Made by a program: the position numbers and the translations under genes. Below the pieces are notes generated by a model that had not been told where the DNA came from, searched no databases, and was given only the letters and a program-made list of their open reading frames with translations. Shown here in pieces: positions 9,391 through 17,564 of a stretch of DNA of 64,000 nt (positions within the stretch are counted from its first letter, which is position 1; every line of letters begins with the position of its first letter). The DNA comes from PALSA-1335 sp965231025 (GTDB taxonomy: Bacteria > Patescibacteriota > Gracilibacteria > UBA1369). The DNA lies in NCBI GenBank assembly GCA_965231025.1, contig OZ246407.1:558001-622000 (forward strand), given 5' to 3'.

Positions 9391-10821
9391 TTATTGTTCC
9401 TCAATAGTGGAAATCATATTCATGAGCGAACCATCCATGGATGAAGGCCCGCTTACCCGATACAGACGCCCATTTTCGCCCTTATAGTAATAAGAAACAG
9501 TATCGCCGCCTGTTGTTTTCACAAGAGTCTTCCCATCAACGTTCACACTTGTTCCTGCGGGGGCGCTCCCGGAAACGATATCCAGTTTTACATTTCCCGG
9601 CTCCTCATCAACCGGTTTTGTTCCAAAATCGTAGCGCCGGATAACGCCCGTTTCATCCGTCGTGGACTGGCCGAAATACCAGCTCTTTGGATACTGAAGG
9701 GCAAACTTATATCCGGTACTCGTAAAAGAGCTGTAACCGGGCAAAAGTTCCTGTGTCGCGCCTGCGGAAGGCGATTCCGAAACAGGGGAAGGGGTTGAAG
9801 GAACAGGGGCCCGAACCACAGGCTCGGGTTCGGCAGCAGGGGTCGGTGAGGGTATTGGAGTTGGAACAGGTGTCGGCGCTGCCGGGGTGGTTTTTTCCGG
9901 AACGTTATTCACCGTATCATCCACGTCGGCATCGTTATCCTGCGCTGCCGGCGCTCCGTTCATCAACTTAAAGGAGGCGAGAAAATCGTAGAAAACATTC
10001 TGATCCTCGATGGACTGGGAATCGCCGCCTCCCTGGTAGGTCACCTGGAAAAATTTTCCGTCGGCATCAAAATAAAAATGAACGGACTGGGATTCGGCGG
10101 AAATCTGTTTATAGGCGCTTATGCCTTCCTGGCCGATTTTGCTTTTACTGATACCAGCCGCAAGCAACGTGGTCGGGTTGTCGTTCGTCAGTTTCAAAAC
10201 ATCGCCCAAAAGAGTTTTGCTGGAATCATGACTGGTGGCGCTGAGGGAGATGGTGTGGTTCAGAGGCACGTCCGTTTCCGGTACAGTTTCCTCGGTTGAC
10301 GGCATCATGACGGCATCCGGGGAGACGTCGCGGGTAAAGGTGACAAACTGGCCCGATTCATCCACGGTAAAATCATCCCGGTATTTCACGCTGAACCCAA
10401 GGCCGGCATTGACGTACTCCCTCCAGGTTACGGCCGCGGACTGCTGGGTAACGACGGGTGCGTCATCAAGAATATCAATGCTTTCAACTTCCATGATCTG
10501 TTTGTTGTCCCCGGTGGTATACGTCAGCAAACCGCTCACCTCAACTTTCTTCGCCAGATATTTCGCATCGTCCAAGTTAATGGCCAAACTCTTCAAAAGG
10601 ATCGTCGTACCATCATCCATAATCAGGAGATTGGTTCCCTGGCTGTTGGTTTTTACACTGCCCAGGGACTGTATGACTCCGATTCTGCGGTCGCGCGGAG
10701 AATGATCGATGTCGCCCTGTTCAGGTTGCTGGCTGGAAAAAATCTGGCATCCGCTTAATCCCGTCAATGCAAACATTATGATGAGCATCAGCCCTGGGAG
10801 AGTATTCTGAAGTTTCTTCAT
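9391..10821 (-). CDS. Predicted lipoprotein with Pro/Thr-rich linker
   Basis: I chose the start MKKLQNTLPG at 10821 because it gives a clean lipoprotein signal: a Lys-Lys n-region, a hydrophobic stretch and the lipobox LSGC, cleaved before Cys. A longer upstream reading adds 12 residues that spoil the n-region. The mature protein has an N-terminal OB-like beta region (about 40-115), a globular region (about 130-290), a Pro/Thr/Glu-rich linker (about 300-360) and a C-terminal domain of about 110 residues that resembles the middle one (a GFSVKYR-like start against YKFALQYP). It is probably anchored to the outer face of the membrane. I do not recognise a catalytic motif and the function is unknown. 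Confidence 0.75.
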   Translation of the reverse strand: MKKLQNTLPGLMLIIMFALTGLSGCQIFSSQQPEQGDIDHSPRDRRIGVIQSLGSVKTNSQGTNLLIMDDGTTILLKSLAINLDDAKYLAKKVEVSGLLTYTTGDNKQIMEVESIDILDDAPVVTQQSAAVTWREYVNAGLGFSVKYRDDFTVDESGQFVTFTRDVSPDAVMMPSTEETVPETDVPLNHTISLSATSHDSSKTLLGDVLKLTNDNPTTLLAAGISKSKIGQEGISAYKQISAESQSVHFYFDADGKFFQVTYQGGGDSQSIEDQNVFYDFLASFKLMNGAPAAQDNDADVDDTVNNVPEKTTPAAPTPVPTPIPSPTPAAEPEPVVRAPVPSTPSPVSESPSAGATQELLPGYSSFTSTGYKFALQYPKSWYFGQSTTDETGVIRRYDFGTKPVDEEPGNVKLDIVSGSAPAGTSVNVDGKTLVKTTGGDTVSYYYKGENGRLYRVSGPSSMDGSLMNMISTIEEQ

Positions 10822-10846
10822 GATAGCAAAATGAATGAATACCTTT

Positions 10847-10874
10847 ATTCTAGGCATTCACCAAAAAAGAACAA
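10847..10874 (-). promoter_or_regulatory. Promoter of the lipoprotein gene
   Basis: On the minus strand TTGTTC (10874-10869), a 16-base spacer and TAGAAT (10852-10847) precede the chosen start by 25 bases. The elements are acceptable, not perfect. Confidence 0.5.
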
Positions 10875-10881
10875 GTTGACT

Positions 10882-11916
10882 TTAAAAAGGAATGCCGAGA
10901 TGTTCATAGGCTCGCCTGGTCACCGTGCGGCCCCGCGGCGTCCGTTCCAAAAAACCCAGCTTCAATAAAAAAGGTTCATACACGCTTTCCACGGTTTCCT
11001 CTTCTTCCGACGTCGCCGCGGCGATGGTATTCAATCCCACCGGCCCGCCCCTGAACTTTTCAATAATGGTCTTCAATATTTCCCTGTCGGTCTTATCCAG
11101 CCCCAGGTCGTCAACGCGCAGCGCGGCCAGCGTCTCTTCCACGGTCTGGAGATCAACGAGGTTCCTCCCGTGCACGTCCGCGAAATCGCGCACCCTGCGC
11201 AACAGACGGTTGGCGATCCGCGGCGTCTGCCTGGTGGACCGCGCAAGTCTGGCGGCGGCTTCGTTATCAATGGTGACATTCAGGATCTTCGACGATCGTA
11301 TGATAATCTTTTCAATATCCTCATGCGTGTAAAAATCCAGATGGAACAGCGTGCCGAAGCGGTCCCGCAAAGGGGAGGAGAGCATGCTCATTTTTGTAGT
11401 TGCCCCTATCAGCGTGAACTTCGGCAATTTTAAACGCATGGACCGCGCGGACGGACCTTTCCCGATGATCAGGTCGATTCCGTAATCTTCCATCGCAGTA
11501 TACAAAACCTCTTCTACAACGGGTTTCAGCCGGTGGATTTCATCGATAAAAAGGATGTCGCCGTCCCTGAGGTTCGTGATGATCGAAGCCACGTCCCCCT
11601 GTTTTTCCAGGGCGGGTCCGGAAGTGATGCGGATGTTCACCCCCATCTCGTGGGCGATGATATGGGCAAGGGTCGTCTTCCCCAAACCCGGAGGACCGTG
11701 GAGCAGTACATGCTCAAGGGATTCACCGCGTTTCTTGGCGGCACTCATAAAAATCCCAAGATTTTTCTTGATCTCCTCCTGCCCTATGTACTCCTCCAGT
11801 TTTTGCGGGCGGAGATTAATTTCCGTTTCCTGTTGCGGATCATTGACACCTGATTCATCAGTTTCTTCTTCTGCCGACACCAGCCTCTTCGGTTTTTTCC
11901 TCGTACGCTCGATCAT
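10882..11916 (-). CDS. ruvB: Holliday junction branch migration ATPase RuvB
   Basis: RuvB is the hexameric AAA+ motor that drives branch migration with RuvA. Visible are the family N-terminus leading into LRPQKLEEYIGQ, Walker A GPPGLGKT (about residue 72), Walker B ILFIDEIHRL, the sensor GATTK, and the C-terminal winged helix ending in TPRGRTVTRRAYEHLG. I prefer ATG 11916 (MIERTRKK, the usual RuvB opening) to an upstream TTG at 11931. The N-terminus carries about 25 extra acidic residues. The gene overlaps the 3' end of the PH-domain gene by 59 bases, so the two are probably translationally coupled. ruvA and ruvC are not adjacent. Confidence 0.95.
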   Translation of the reverse strand: MIERTRKKPKRLVSAEEETDESGVNDPQQETEINLRPQKLEEYIGQEEIKKNLGIFMSAAKKRGESLEHVLLHGPPGLGKTTLAHIIAHEMGVNIRITSGPALEKQGDVASIITNLRDGDILFIDEIHRLKPVVEEVLYTAMEDYGIDLIIGKGPSARSMRLKLPKFTLIGATTKMSMLSSPLRDRFGTLFHLDFYTHEDIEKIIIRSSKILNVTIDNEAAARLARSTRQTPRIANRLLRRVRDFADVHGRNLVDLQTVEETLAALRVDDLGLDKTDREILKTIIEKFRGGPVGLNTIAAATSEEEETVESVYEPFLLKLGFLERTPRGRTVTRRAYEHLGIPF

Positions 11917-12433
11917 AGGTTGTGGATTCAAGTGCTTCGGTCATTATTCTAGAAGGTTTTTGCTGAAGATGGTAGACGAAGTGCTTGATTCCCTCGGGAT
12001 CTGTGGCGTTTTTAAAAAGTATGGAAATTTTTGAAGATGCCGTTTCCACCTGGAAAGTTCCGTAGTCAAAAAGTGGAATCGCGGAAAGAACCCCGAACTC
12101 CGAGGTCTGGATATCCTGGATGTCGTTGAGGTCGGCTTCCGACTCGGACCGTTTGAAAATCGTTATCCAGTCAACGTGAACGATACGTTTGTTGGTCACG
12201 ATGATGCGGTCCAGAAAATAGAGGAGGGCATCATTCAAAAGAATGAGGGCAAAAACGAAACCGACTCCGAAATAGAGAAAAAACATCTGGGTGGGATCCA
12301 GCAGCCCCTGGAAAAAACTCGCAACGAAAAAGAAAGGGAAGCTGATAAACGCAATCTTCACCGCCCTCACAAAGTAGGGAAACGGGTGATGGAAGAAGGT
12401 CCTGATCTTATTTTCGTTCTCTACGAGATGCAT
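11858..12433 (-). CDS. Membrane protein with bacterial PH-like domain
   Basis: This 191-residue protein has two hydrophobic segments at about 22-43 and 49-72, followed by a PH-like beta domain beginning DRIIVTNKRIVHVDWITIF and ending in a helix. This is the YdbS/bPH_2 type arrangement. Such proteins are membrane anchored with the PH-like fold in the cytoplasm, and their precise role is unknown. It lies just downstream of tRNA-Arg and overlaps ruvB. The C-terminus (about 160-191) is polar and charged and is encoded within the overlap, so it may not be conserved. Confidence 0.75.
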   Translation of the reverse strand: MHLVENENKIRTFFHHPFPYFVRAVKIAFISFPFFFVASFFQGLLDPTQMFFLYFGVGFVFALILLNDALLYFLDRIIVTNKRIVHVDWITIFKRSESEADLNDIQDIQTSEFGVLSAIPLFDYGTFQVETASSKISILFKNATDPEGIKHFVYHLQQKPSRIMTEALESTTYDRAYEEKTEEAGVGRRRN

Positions 12434-12530
12434 AAAGAGGAAGCAAGAACACTAGTTGCACAATATAACCATATTTCGTCAAAAAAGCAAGTTTTTTACC
12501 GGACCCCAAACTGACCGCTACAAGTAAACA

Positions 12531-12607
12531 TGGTGCCCCCGGGCCGATTCGAACGGCCGACCCACAGCTTAGAAGGCTGTTGCTCTATCCAACTGAGCTA
12601 CGGGAGC
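12531..12607 (-). tRNA. tRNA-Arg (anticodon TCT)
   Basis: A 77-base cloverleaf with acceptor GCTCCCG pairing with CGGGGGC, anticodon stem ACAGC/GCTGT and loop CTTCTAA. It has a TTCGAAT T-loop and an encoded CCA. It reads AGA and AGG codons. Confidence 0.97.
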
Positions 12608-12699
12608 ATGTTTGTGGCACTGTAAACTAAGCGAAAAGCAGACGCATTTTACATGACTCACCCCTGGAAATCCAAACGATTGTGTATTCCCGGGGCCGT

Positions 12700-14658
12700 T
12701 TAGCTCGCATTCTTGAAAAACTCGTCGGCCGCTGAGCCGGAAACCACAAGCCCGGTCGAAAATCTTTCCTCGCCGGTAAGTTTAAGGACGATGGTGCGGT
12801 AAATAATTTCAGCGACCTCGGCCCTGGTCATCCCTTCCTCAGGTTTGAAGAAGGAACTGCCGGTATCGATCAAGTTTTTATCCTTGGCGTACTTTACATA
12901 TGGAGCATACCAGGCATTTTTTGAAACATCGCTGAACACATCCTCACTGACTTTTTCGTCGAGTTTCACATCGGTGGCGGCAAGAAGCATCTTCAGGAAT
13001 TCGGCGCGGTTGACGGTATTTCCCGGCTTGAAGGTCTGGTCGGGATAACCTCCTACGATACTGCTGTTGAAAGCGGTGGCGACATAGTTCGCGTACCACT
13101 GGTTCACGCTGGTGTCCTTAAACGGCAGGCGTCCTGCAACAACAAGATTTTTATTCACACCTTTGAGGATGAACTTCAGGGCTTCAACGCGTGAAACGAC
13201 ATTTTTTGGTTTAAAAGTTCCGTCGGGGTAACCTCCGATCACATCGTGATCTTTCAGGAACTGCAATGCCGTCAATATGCTGCTCCCTCTGTCCACATCG
13301 GAAAATAATGAGCTTTGGAGAATGTCGCTGTGGCCGGTCAAACTGCCGTCGGATGCCTGAAAACGAAGCCCCTGGGGACCATTTGCCTTAAATTTTGTGG
13401 TGGCGATTCCGTCACGAATCTCCGAGGCGAGGAACGATGTTTTTTCAAGGGATGCCGTGCCGTTTTCAACCCATAAACTCAAACCATTGAGCGGTTGATA
13501 GTCGGGAGTGGTATTTCCAGAGGCATCAAGAGCCTTGACCGTGATGGTCTGCTCATCGCCGACAATAAAACTCTTATCGGTAACGACCTGAAGACTGACG
13601 GCCGGGCGCGAAACGGTCACAGGAGCGGCGGGACTCGTCACCTCCGCGGGTTGAGTCTCGACGACGGGTGGAGTGACCACCGGCTGAGGTTCAGGAGCCG
13701 GGGTTGTTGTCGTGATAGGCGCAGGCGCAGGAGTTACCGGGGCCGGAGCAGGCGCGGGACTTGGTTCAGGAGCCGGAGCCGGTGTCGGTGAAGATACGCC
13801 GTTCACTCCCGCATACTTTTGGATGTACATCACAGGATTGATGGTGGTTGCCAGCGCCTTGTCCCGGTTGAACCCGGCATTGATCGCCGAGGTGAAATTG
13901 TACCCGGCGGCGCTTGCCTCCTTATAGGTAAAATGCCAGTACGGATGCCAAGGAGCATTGGTATTATCGATCTGAAAATGAACATGGGGGGTCGTTGAAT
14001 CACCCGTGTTGCCACTCAAAGCAATTTGCTGTCCTTTCAGAACAACATCGCCCTCGCTGACCATAGCCTGGCCCAGGTGGTTGTAACTGGAATAATACGT
14101 CGTGAGGACGCTCTGATTGTCGTACGAAGGAAAATTGTCATGCCGGACCACAATATGCGTTCCAAAACCGGTGCTGATATTCGAAACCTTCACCACAACC
14201 CCATTACCGATGGCATAAACGGGAGTGTTGGTCGGGATCTTGATGTCGACAGCCAAATGACTTCCTCCGTTTTCAACGCCATCCAGCTTATAGTTTCCCA
14301 TATAGGGGACGCTGTAAGTGATCTTTGCATTACGGGTCGCAAGATCTGAAGCGGTTTTCCATCCCAGCTGTTCCACCGGAGTTTTTAAAACATTGGCGTC
14401 ATAGACGGGAATCGTCTGCATCTTTTCAGGCGGGATCACACTGTAGTCCGCTTTATACTGATCGGAAGTAAGCGAAGTCCAGATCGGCGCACGCTGAACA
14501 GGCATGACAAGACCGTCATAAGCCGGGGCCTGCTTGGTCGGAATCACGCTTGCCTGGAAATCCGTCGCGTTCTTGGTCACCAGAAACGAAGCAACGCTTA
14601 AAAACGTAAGAACGAGCACCCACTGGATCATGAATTTTGGTTTTTGTTTTGTCGCCAT
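12700..14658 (-). CDS. Secreted M23 metallopeptidase with three SLH repeats
   Basis: This 652-residue envelope enzyme probably cleaves peptidoglycan cross-bridges. An N-terminal signal or anchor helix is at about 9-28. The M23/LytM domain follows at about 115-245 with the zinc motif HxxxD (about 134-138) and HVH (about 227-229). A Pro/Ala/Thr-rich linker spans about 280-345 and an Ig-like beta domain about 350-440. Three SLH repeats end the protein (about 450-640), each with the FSDV...GGYPDGTFKP...RAE pattern. SLH repeats bind pyruvylated secondary wall polymer in Gram-positives, which points to an S-layer-bearing surface. It has its own extended -10 promoter and a long, possibly structured leader. 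Confidence 0.9.
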   Translation of the reverse strand: MATKQKPKFMIQWVLVLTFLSVASFLVTKNATDFQASVIPTKQAPAYDGLVMPVQRAPIWTSLTSDQYKADYSVIPPEKMQTIPVYDANVLKTPVEQLGWKTASDLATRNAKITYSVPYMGNYKLDGVENGGSHLAVDIKIPTNTPVYAIGNGVVVKVSNISTGFGTHIVVRHDNFPSYDNQSVLTTYYSSYNHLGQAMVSEGDVVLKGQQIALSGNTGDSTTPHVHFQIDNTNAPWHPYWHFTYKEASAAGYNFTSAINAGFNRDKALATTINPVMYIQKYAGVNGVSSPTPAPAPEPSPAPAPAPVTPAPAPITTTTPAPEPQPVVTPPVVETQPAEVTSPAAPVTVSRPAVSLQVVTDKSFIVGDEQTITVKALDASGNTTPDYQPLNGLSLWVENGTASLEKTSFLASEIRDGIATTKFKANGPQGLRFQASDGSLTGHSDILQSSLFSDVDRGSSILTALQFLKDHDVIGGYPDGTFKPKNVVSRVEALKFILKGVNKNLVVAGRLPFKDTSVNQWYANYVATAFNSSIVGGYPDQTFKPGNTVNRAEFLKMLLAATDVKLDEKVSEDVFSDVSKNAWYAPYVKYAKDKNLIDTGSSFFKPEEGMTRAEVAEIIYRTIVLKLTGEERFSTGLVVSGSAADEFFKNAS

Positions 14659-14689
14659 AAATTTTGTTTTAAGTGTGTAGTTTGAGATT

Positions 14690-14759
14690 GCTTAGCCTGA
14701 AGTCATTTCTGGACGATATCCCCCCCGCGCCTCGCGCGGCATGTCGGGCTGTGCTAAGC
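14690..14759 (-). other. Possible structured RNA leader of the M23-SLH gene
   Basis: The 5' leader of about 140 bases (from the -10 at 14803-14808) contains GCTTAGC and GCTAAGC, which can close a 7-bp basal stem (14753-14759 with 14690-14696). Inside is a very stable CCGCGC/GCGCGG hairpin (14725-14739) and a G-run. Other leaders in this window are about 20-60 bases and unstructured, so this one stands out. It does not match a riboswitch class that I can name. Confidence 0.35.
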
Positions 14760-14802
14760 TTTGTGCGATTTCTTACAGAATCCTATGTATTGAAATCTTT
14801 AA

Positions 14803-14811
14803 ATTATAGCA
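14803..14811 (-). promoter_or_regulatory. Extended -10 promoter of the M23-SLH gene
   Basis: On the minus strand the sequence reads TGCTATAAT, a perfect extended -10. I see no strong -35 at the usual distance. Confidence 0.7.
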
Positions 14812-14833
14812 AAAAAAAGCCAAATCATCAACT

Positions 14834-15256
14834 ATGGAGACCATAATTTCATCATCTGAAAAGAGTACCTTGCAATATGCCAAAGAACTGGCAAGAAAGA
14901 GCAAAACACCGCTTTGCATCTGCCTGTACGGGAACCTTGGAGCCGGGAAAACGGTCTTCAGCAAGGGATTCGCGGAGGGGCTGGGCATTCCCCCGCGAGA
15001 AATAAAAAGCCCCACCTACACCCTGATCAGGAAGTACCATTTCGGAAAAAAACTCCTGTATCACTGTGATTTTTACAGAATTCAGGAACCTGATGATGTC
15101 ATGGGCTCGGACCTTGAAGAGATGTTTCTGCAAAAAAATGCCTTCATTATCATTGAGTGGCCCGAAAGGATCGAAAAACTTCTTCCAAAAAAGAGACAAA
15201 ACATTCATTTTGAATATAAAGACGAAAATACCAGGGTCATCACTTGCCAACCATGA
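14834..15256 (+). CDS. tsaE: tRNA t6A37 biosynthesis ATPase TsaE
   Basis: TsaE is the P-loop ATPase that supports TsaB/TsaD in making threonylcarbamoyl-adenosine at position 37 of ANN-decoding tRNAs. At 140 residues it has the family length. Visible are Walker A GNLGAGKT (about 33-40), the conserved SPTYTLI, YHCDFYRI, and IIEWPERI near the end. It lacks a Shine-Dalgarno sequence. Its stop overlaps the start of the next gene in an ATGA junction, so both are co-translated. tsaB and tsaD are not in the window. Confidence 0.95.
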   Translation: METIISSSEKSTLQYAKELARKSKTPLCICLYGNLGAGKTVFSKGFAEGLGIPPREIKSPTYTLIRKYHFGKKLLYHCDFYRIQEPDDVMGSDLEEMFLQKNAFIIIEWPERIEKLLPKKRQNIHFEYKDENTRVITCQP

Positions 15257-15906
15257 CCGAAGCACTGCTGCAAAAGTTGATAGAACAGTACCGGGTGCCC
15301 GTCCATGTGCGGAAGCACATGAAAAAGGTTGCGGCCGTGGCACTGTTGCTGGGGCAGCGCATCGTACAATCCGGAAAGGAAGTGGATCTGACCGTACTGC
15401 GGCAGGCCGCGCTTCTCCATGACGTCATGAAGCTCTGCGATTTTGAAAAACTGGATATTGAACACTTTGAACAGAACATCACGGCCGATGACATACACTT
15501 CTGGACAGCTATGCAGAAATCCTGCAGCCATATCGGACATGTTGAGGCGGCCTATAATATGTTGATGGAAATCGGTGAGGAAAAACTCGCCGTCATTGTC
15601 CGTAAGCACCGTTTTGACGGACTCATCGATGAACGGGACAAACCGGTCACATGGGAAGAGAAAATATTGTATTACGCCGACAAACGGGTGTTGCACGACA
15701 GCATCGTGAGCATTTCCAACAGGCTGGCCGACGGACGAGAACGGTATTTCCCCGACGGCAATCTGCCGGAAAATGATCACCTGGTGGAAAAGGCAATCTA
15801 TAAACTGGAAAAGGAAATCTGTACGGCGGCCGGCACCAAACCGGAAGACATCACCGAAAAAGCCGCCACCCCATTTTTGGAAGGTGATGCAGCCGCCGGG
15901 GAATAG
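15253..15906 (+). CDS. HD-domain protein, YqeK-like
   Basis: This is an HD-superfamily phosphohydrolase of 217 residues. The metal-binding His is in VHVRKHMKKV, the HD pair in AALLHDVMKL, and later His and Asp residues in RKHRFDG and ILYYADKRV. The layout resembles YqeK (diadenosine tetraphosphatase) and related small HD hydrolases, but the match is not specific enough to name the substrate. I chose ATG 15253 because it forms an ATGA overlap with the tsaE stop; a TTG nine bases upstream is possible. The gene ends 4 bases before the convergent 3D-domain gene, with no terminator between. Confidence 0.75.
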   Translation: MTEALLQKLIEQYRVPVHVRKHMKKVAAVALLLGQRIVQSGKEVDLTVLRQAALLHDVMKLCDFEKLDIEHFEQNITADDIHFWTAMQKSCSHIGHVEAAYNMLMEIGEEKLAVIVRKHRFDGLIDERDKPVTWEEKILYYADKRVLHDSIVSISNRLADGRERYFPDGNLPENDHLVEKAIYKLEKEICTAAGTKPEDITEKAATPFLEGDAAAGE

Positions 15907-15910
15907 TGTG

Positions 15911-17350
15911 TTATTTCACCGCCACCATCTCCTCTTTTTTTGCTGGTTGGGTCTTTTCGGCCATAAGCTGATCAACGCGTTGACGCTGCCCGATGATCGA
16001 GTGAATCCTGGCACGGGTGTCGGCGCCAAAATAGCCGGCCCCCTGGGTATCGGGAGTATTCACAAGCCCCTGGGACTGTTGAAACTTCATGACGGCATGT
16101 TTTGTAACATCGCCGTAATATCCTGAAGGCTCAATGCCAAGATAGTTCATCCTTTTTAACTCTTCCTGCAGCCTGCGCACGTCATTGCCCTTATCTCCGA
16201 ATTTGAGATCCTTGGTAAACACGAGAACCGGGGTGACGGAGGTTTCCTCCGCATTCGCCTGTTCAAGCACGGTCCCGGAAAGCTTGCTTGAAAGAACAAG
16301 CATGGTTTTGGGACCGAACACACCTGCTCCAAAATCCGAGGCCGAAGAAACAACATGATGATCCTTCTGGAACTTGAGGATGGCGTCCACGGTTTGATTG
16401 TCGTAAATCCCTGTCACCTCAACGTCATATCCCAGCTGCTTCAAAGCCTGCTGGAGCTTGCTCACATCCTCACCCTGGTCGTCACGGCTGAGAGGAGTAA
16501 ACGGGAGGTGTTCGCGGACCTGGGTGTCCTTCTGTTTCACTGCGTCTTCCAGGCGTTTGCGGGTTTGAGGCCCGAAATATCCGGCTCCAAACTCATTCTC
16601 ACTATCGACGATTCCTGCGGCAATCTGGAATTGAACGACCGCCTGGCGGGTGGCATTGTCATACTCTCCGTTCTCGTCTCCACTATAATATCCAAGCTGT
16701 TTAAGCGTAGACTGAAGCTTCTTGACGCTGCTGTTGTTGTCATTCACGCTCAAATCTTCCACGAAGGTTTTTGGTGCCTCGCCGGTTGCCGCCTGGGCCG
16801 CTTTTTCAGCCGTGGAAAAACCTTCAAGATCAACATTTTCCTTTATTGAAGCGTCGATTCCATACACGGTCACCTCAACGGTACGGCGTCCCCAACGGAG
16901 AGCGCGCTGGAGTCCCGCGTCACCATAACCCATCCAGACATCAAGCCGGTCATGGGACTGATTCCTTTGACCCGCATTTACAATGGCACCCCCGCGGTCA
17001 TGAACCGCAACGACTCCGACACCTGGGATTTTCATTTTAGTTCCAAAGGCGTAGCTCTTTGGAGCCGCAACCATTCCGGGATACACCACGGAACCGTCCG
17101 CGGCATGGACTCCTTCGCCATTCAGGCGTACGTCACCGGCAAAAGAGCCCGTGACATACCTTTTCTGGCCCTGGAGAGGGGAATAGTAGGCGGAGATCAC
17201 AAAGGTCCTCTGGTAAGGGTAGGTAACCCCATCGACGGTCTTTGCCACAGGCTCCTCGCCTCCCCATGCGGCAATCGCGCCACCGGGGGCAAGAACCATC
17301 GCCGCAATGCCCGCTGTCATCAAAACATGCAAAAGTTTTGGTGTATTCAT
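15911..17350 (-). CDS. Secreted 3D-domain protein with three peptidoglycan-binding repeats
   Basis: A signal peptide (about 1-28, ending AIAAWG) is followed by a 3D/double-psi beta-barrel domain (about 45-165) with the AYYSP opening and the Asp-containing HDRGG and DVWMG motifs. This is the fold of lytic transglycosylases and resuscitation-type muralytic enzymes. Three PG_binding_1 repeats (about 190-265, 285-355 and 375-450) each have the LQ..LK.LGY....G.YD..T..AV..FQ pattern. The protein most likely trims or binds cell-wall glycan. It has its own extended -10 promoter and an A/C-rich leader without a Shine-Dalgarno sequence. Substrate specificity is inference. Confidence 0.88.
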   Translation of the reverse strand: MNTPKLLHVLMTAGIAAMVLAPGGAIAAWGGEEPVAKTVDGVTYPYQRTFVISAYYSPLQGQKRYVTGSFAGDVRLNGEGVHAADGSVVYPGMVAAPKSYAFGTKMKIPGVGVVAVHDRGGAIVNAGQRNQSHDRLDVWMGYGDAGLQRALRWGRRTVEVTVYGIDASIKENVDLEGFSTAEKAAQAATGEAPKTFVEDLSVNDNNSSVKKLQSTLKQLGYYSGDENGEYDNATRQAVVQFQIAAGIVDSENEFGAGYFGPQTRKRLEDAVKQKDTQVREHLPFTPLSRDDQGEDVSKLQQALKQLGYDVEVTGIYDNQTVDAILKFQKDHHVVSSASDFGAGVFGPKTMLVLSSKLSGTVLEQANAEETSVTPVLVFTKDLKFGDKGNDVRRLQEELKRMNYLGIEPSGYYGDVTKHAVMKFQQSQGLVNTPDTQGAGYFGADTRARIHSIIGQRQRVDQLMAEKTQPAKKEEMVAVK

Positions 17351-17415
17351 AGTAGTGTTTGTTTTTAGTTTTGGGTGTTTATGTTGATCGCCGTTTTTTT
17401 TGAGCGAATCAGGCC

Positions 17416-17424
17416 ATTATATCA
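17416..17424 (-). promoter_or_regulatory. Extended -10 promoter of the 3D-domain gene
   Basis: The minus strand reads TGATATAAT about 65 bases upstream of the start. No good -35 is visible, as expected for extended -10 promoters. The rest of the 214-base gap (17351-17564) shows nothing else I can name. Confidence 0.65.
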
Positions 17425-17564
17425 TGAACAACCAGCCCAAATACCCGAAAGAAATTGGCATATATATATAATGTTTTTTAATTACGGTTCTGAATTTAGA
17501 CGCAAAAAACAGTCGGAAACATCATCTGTGTGATATTCCCTAAAAACCAACCACGACGATAAAA

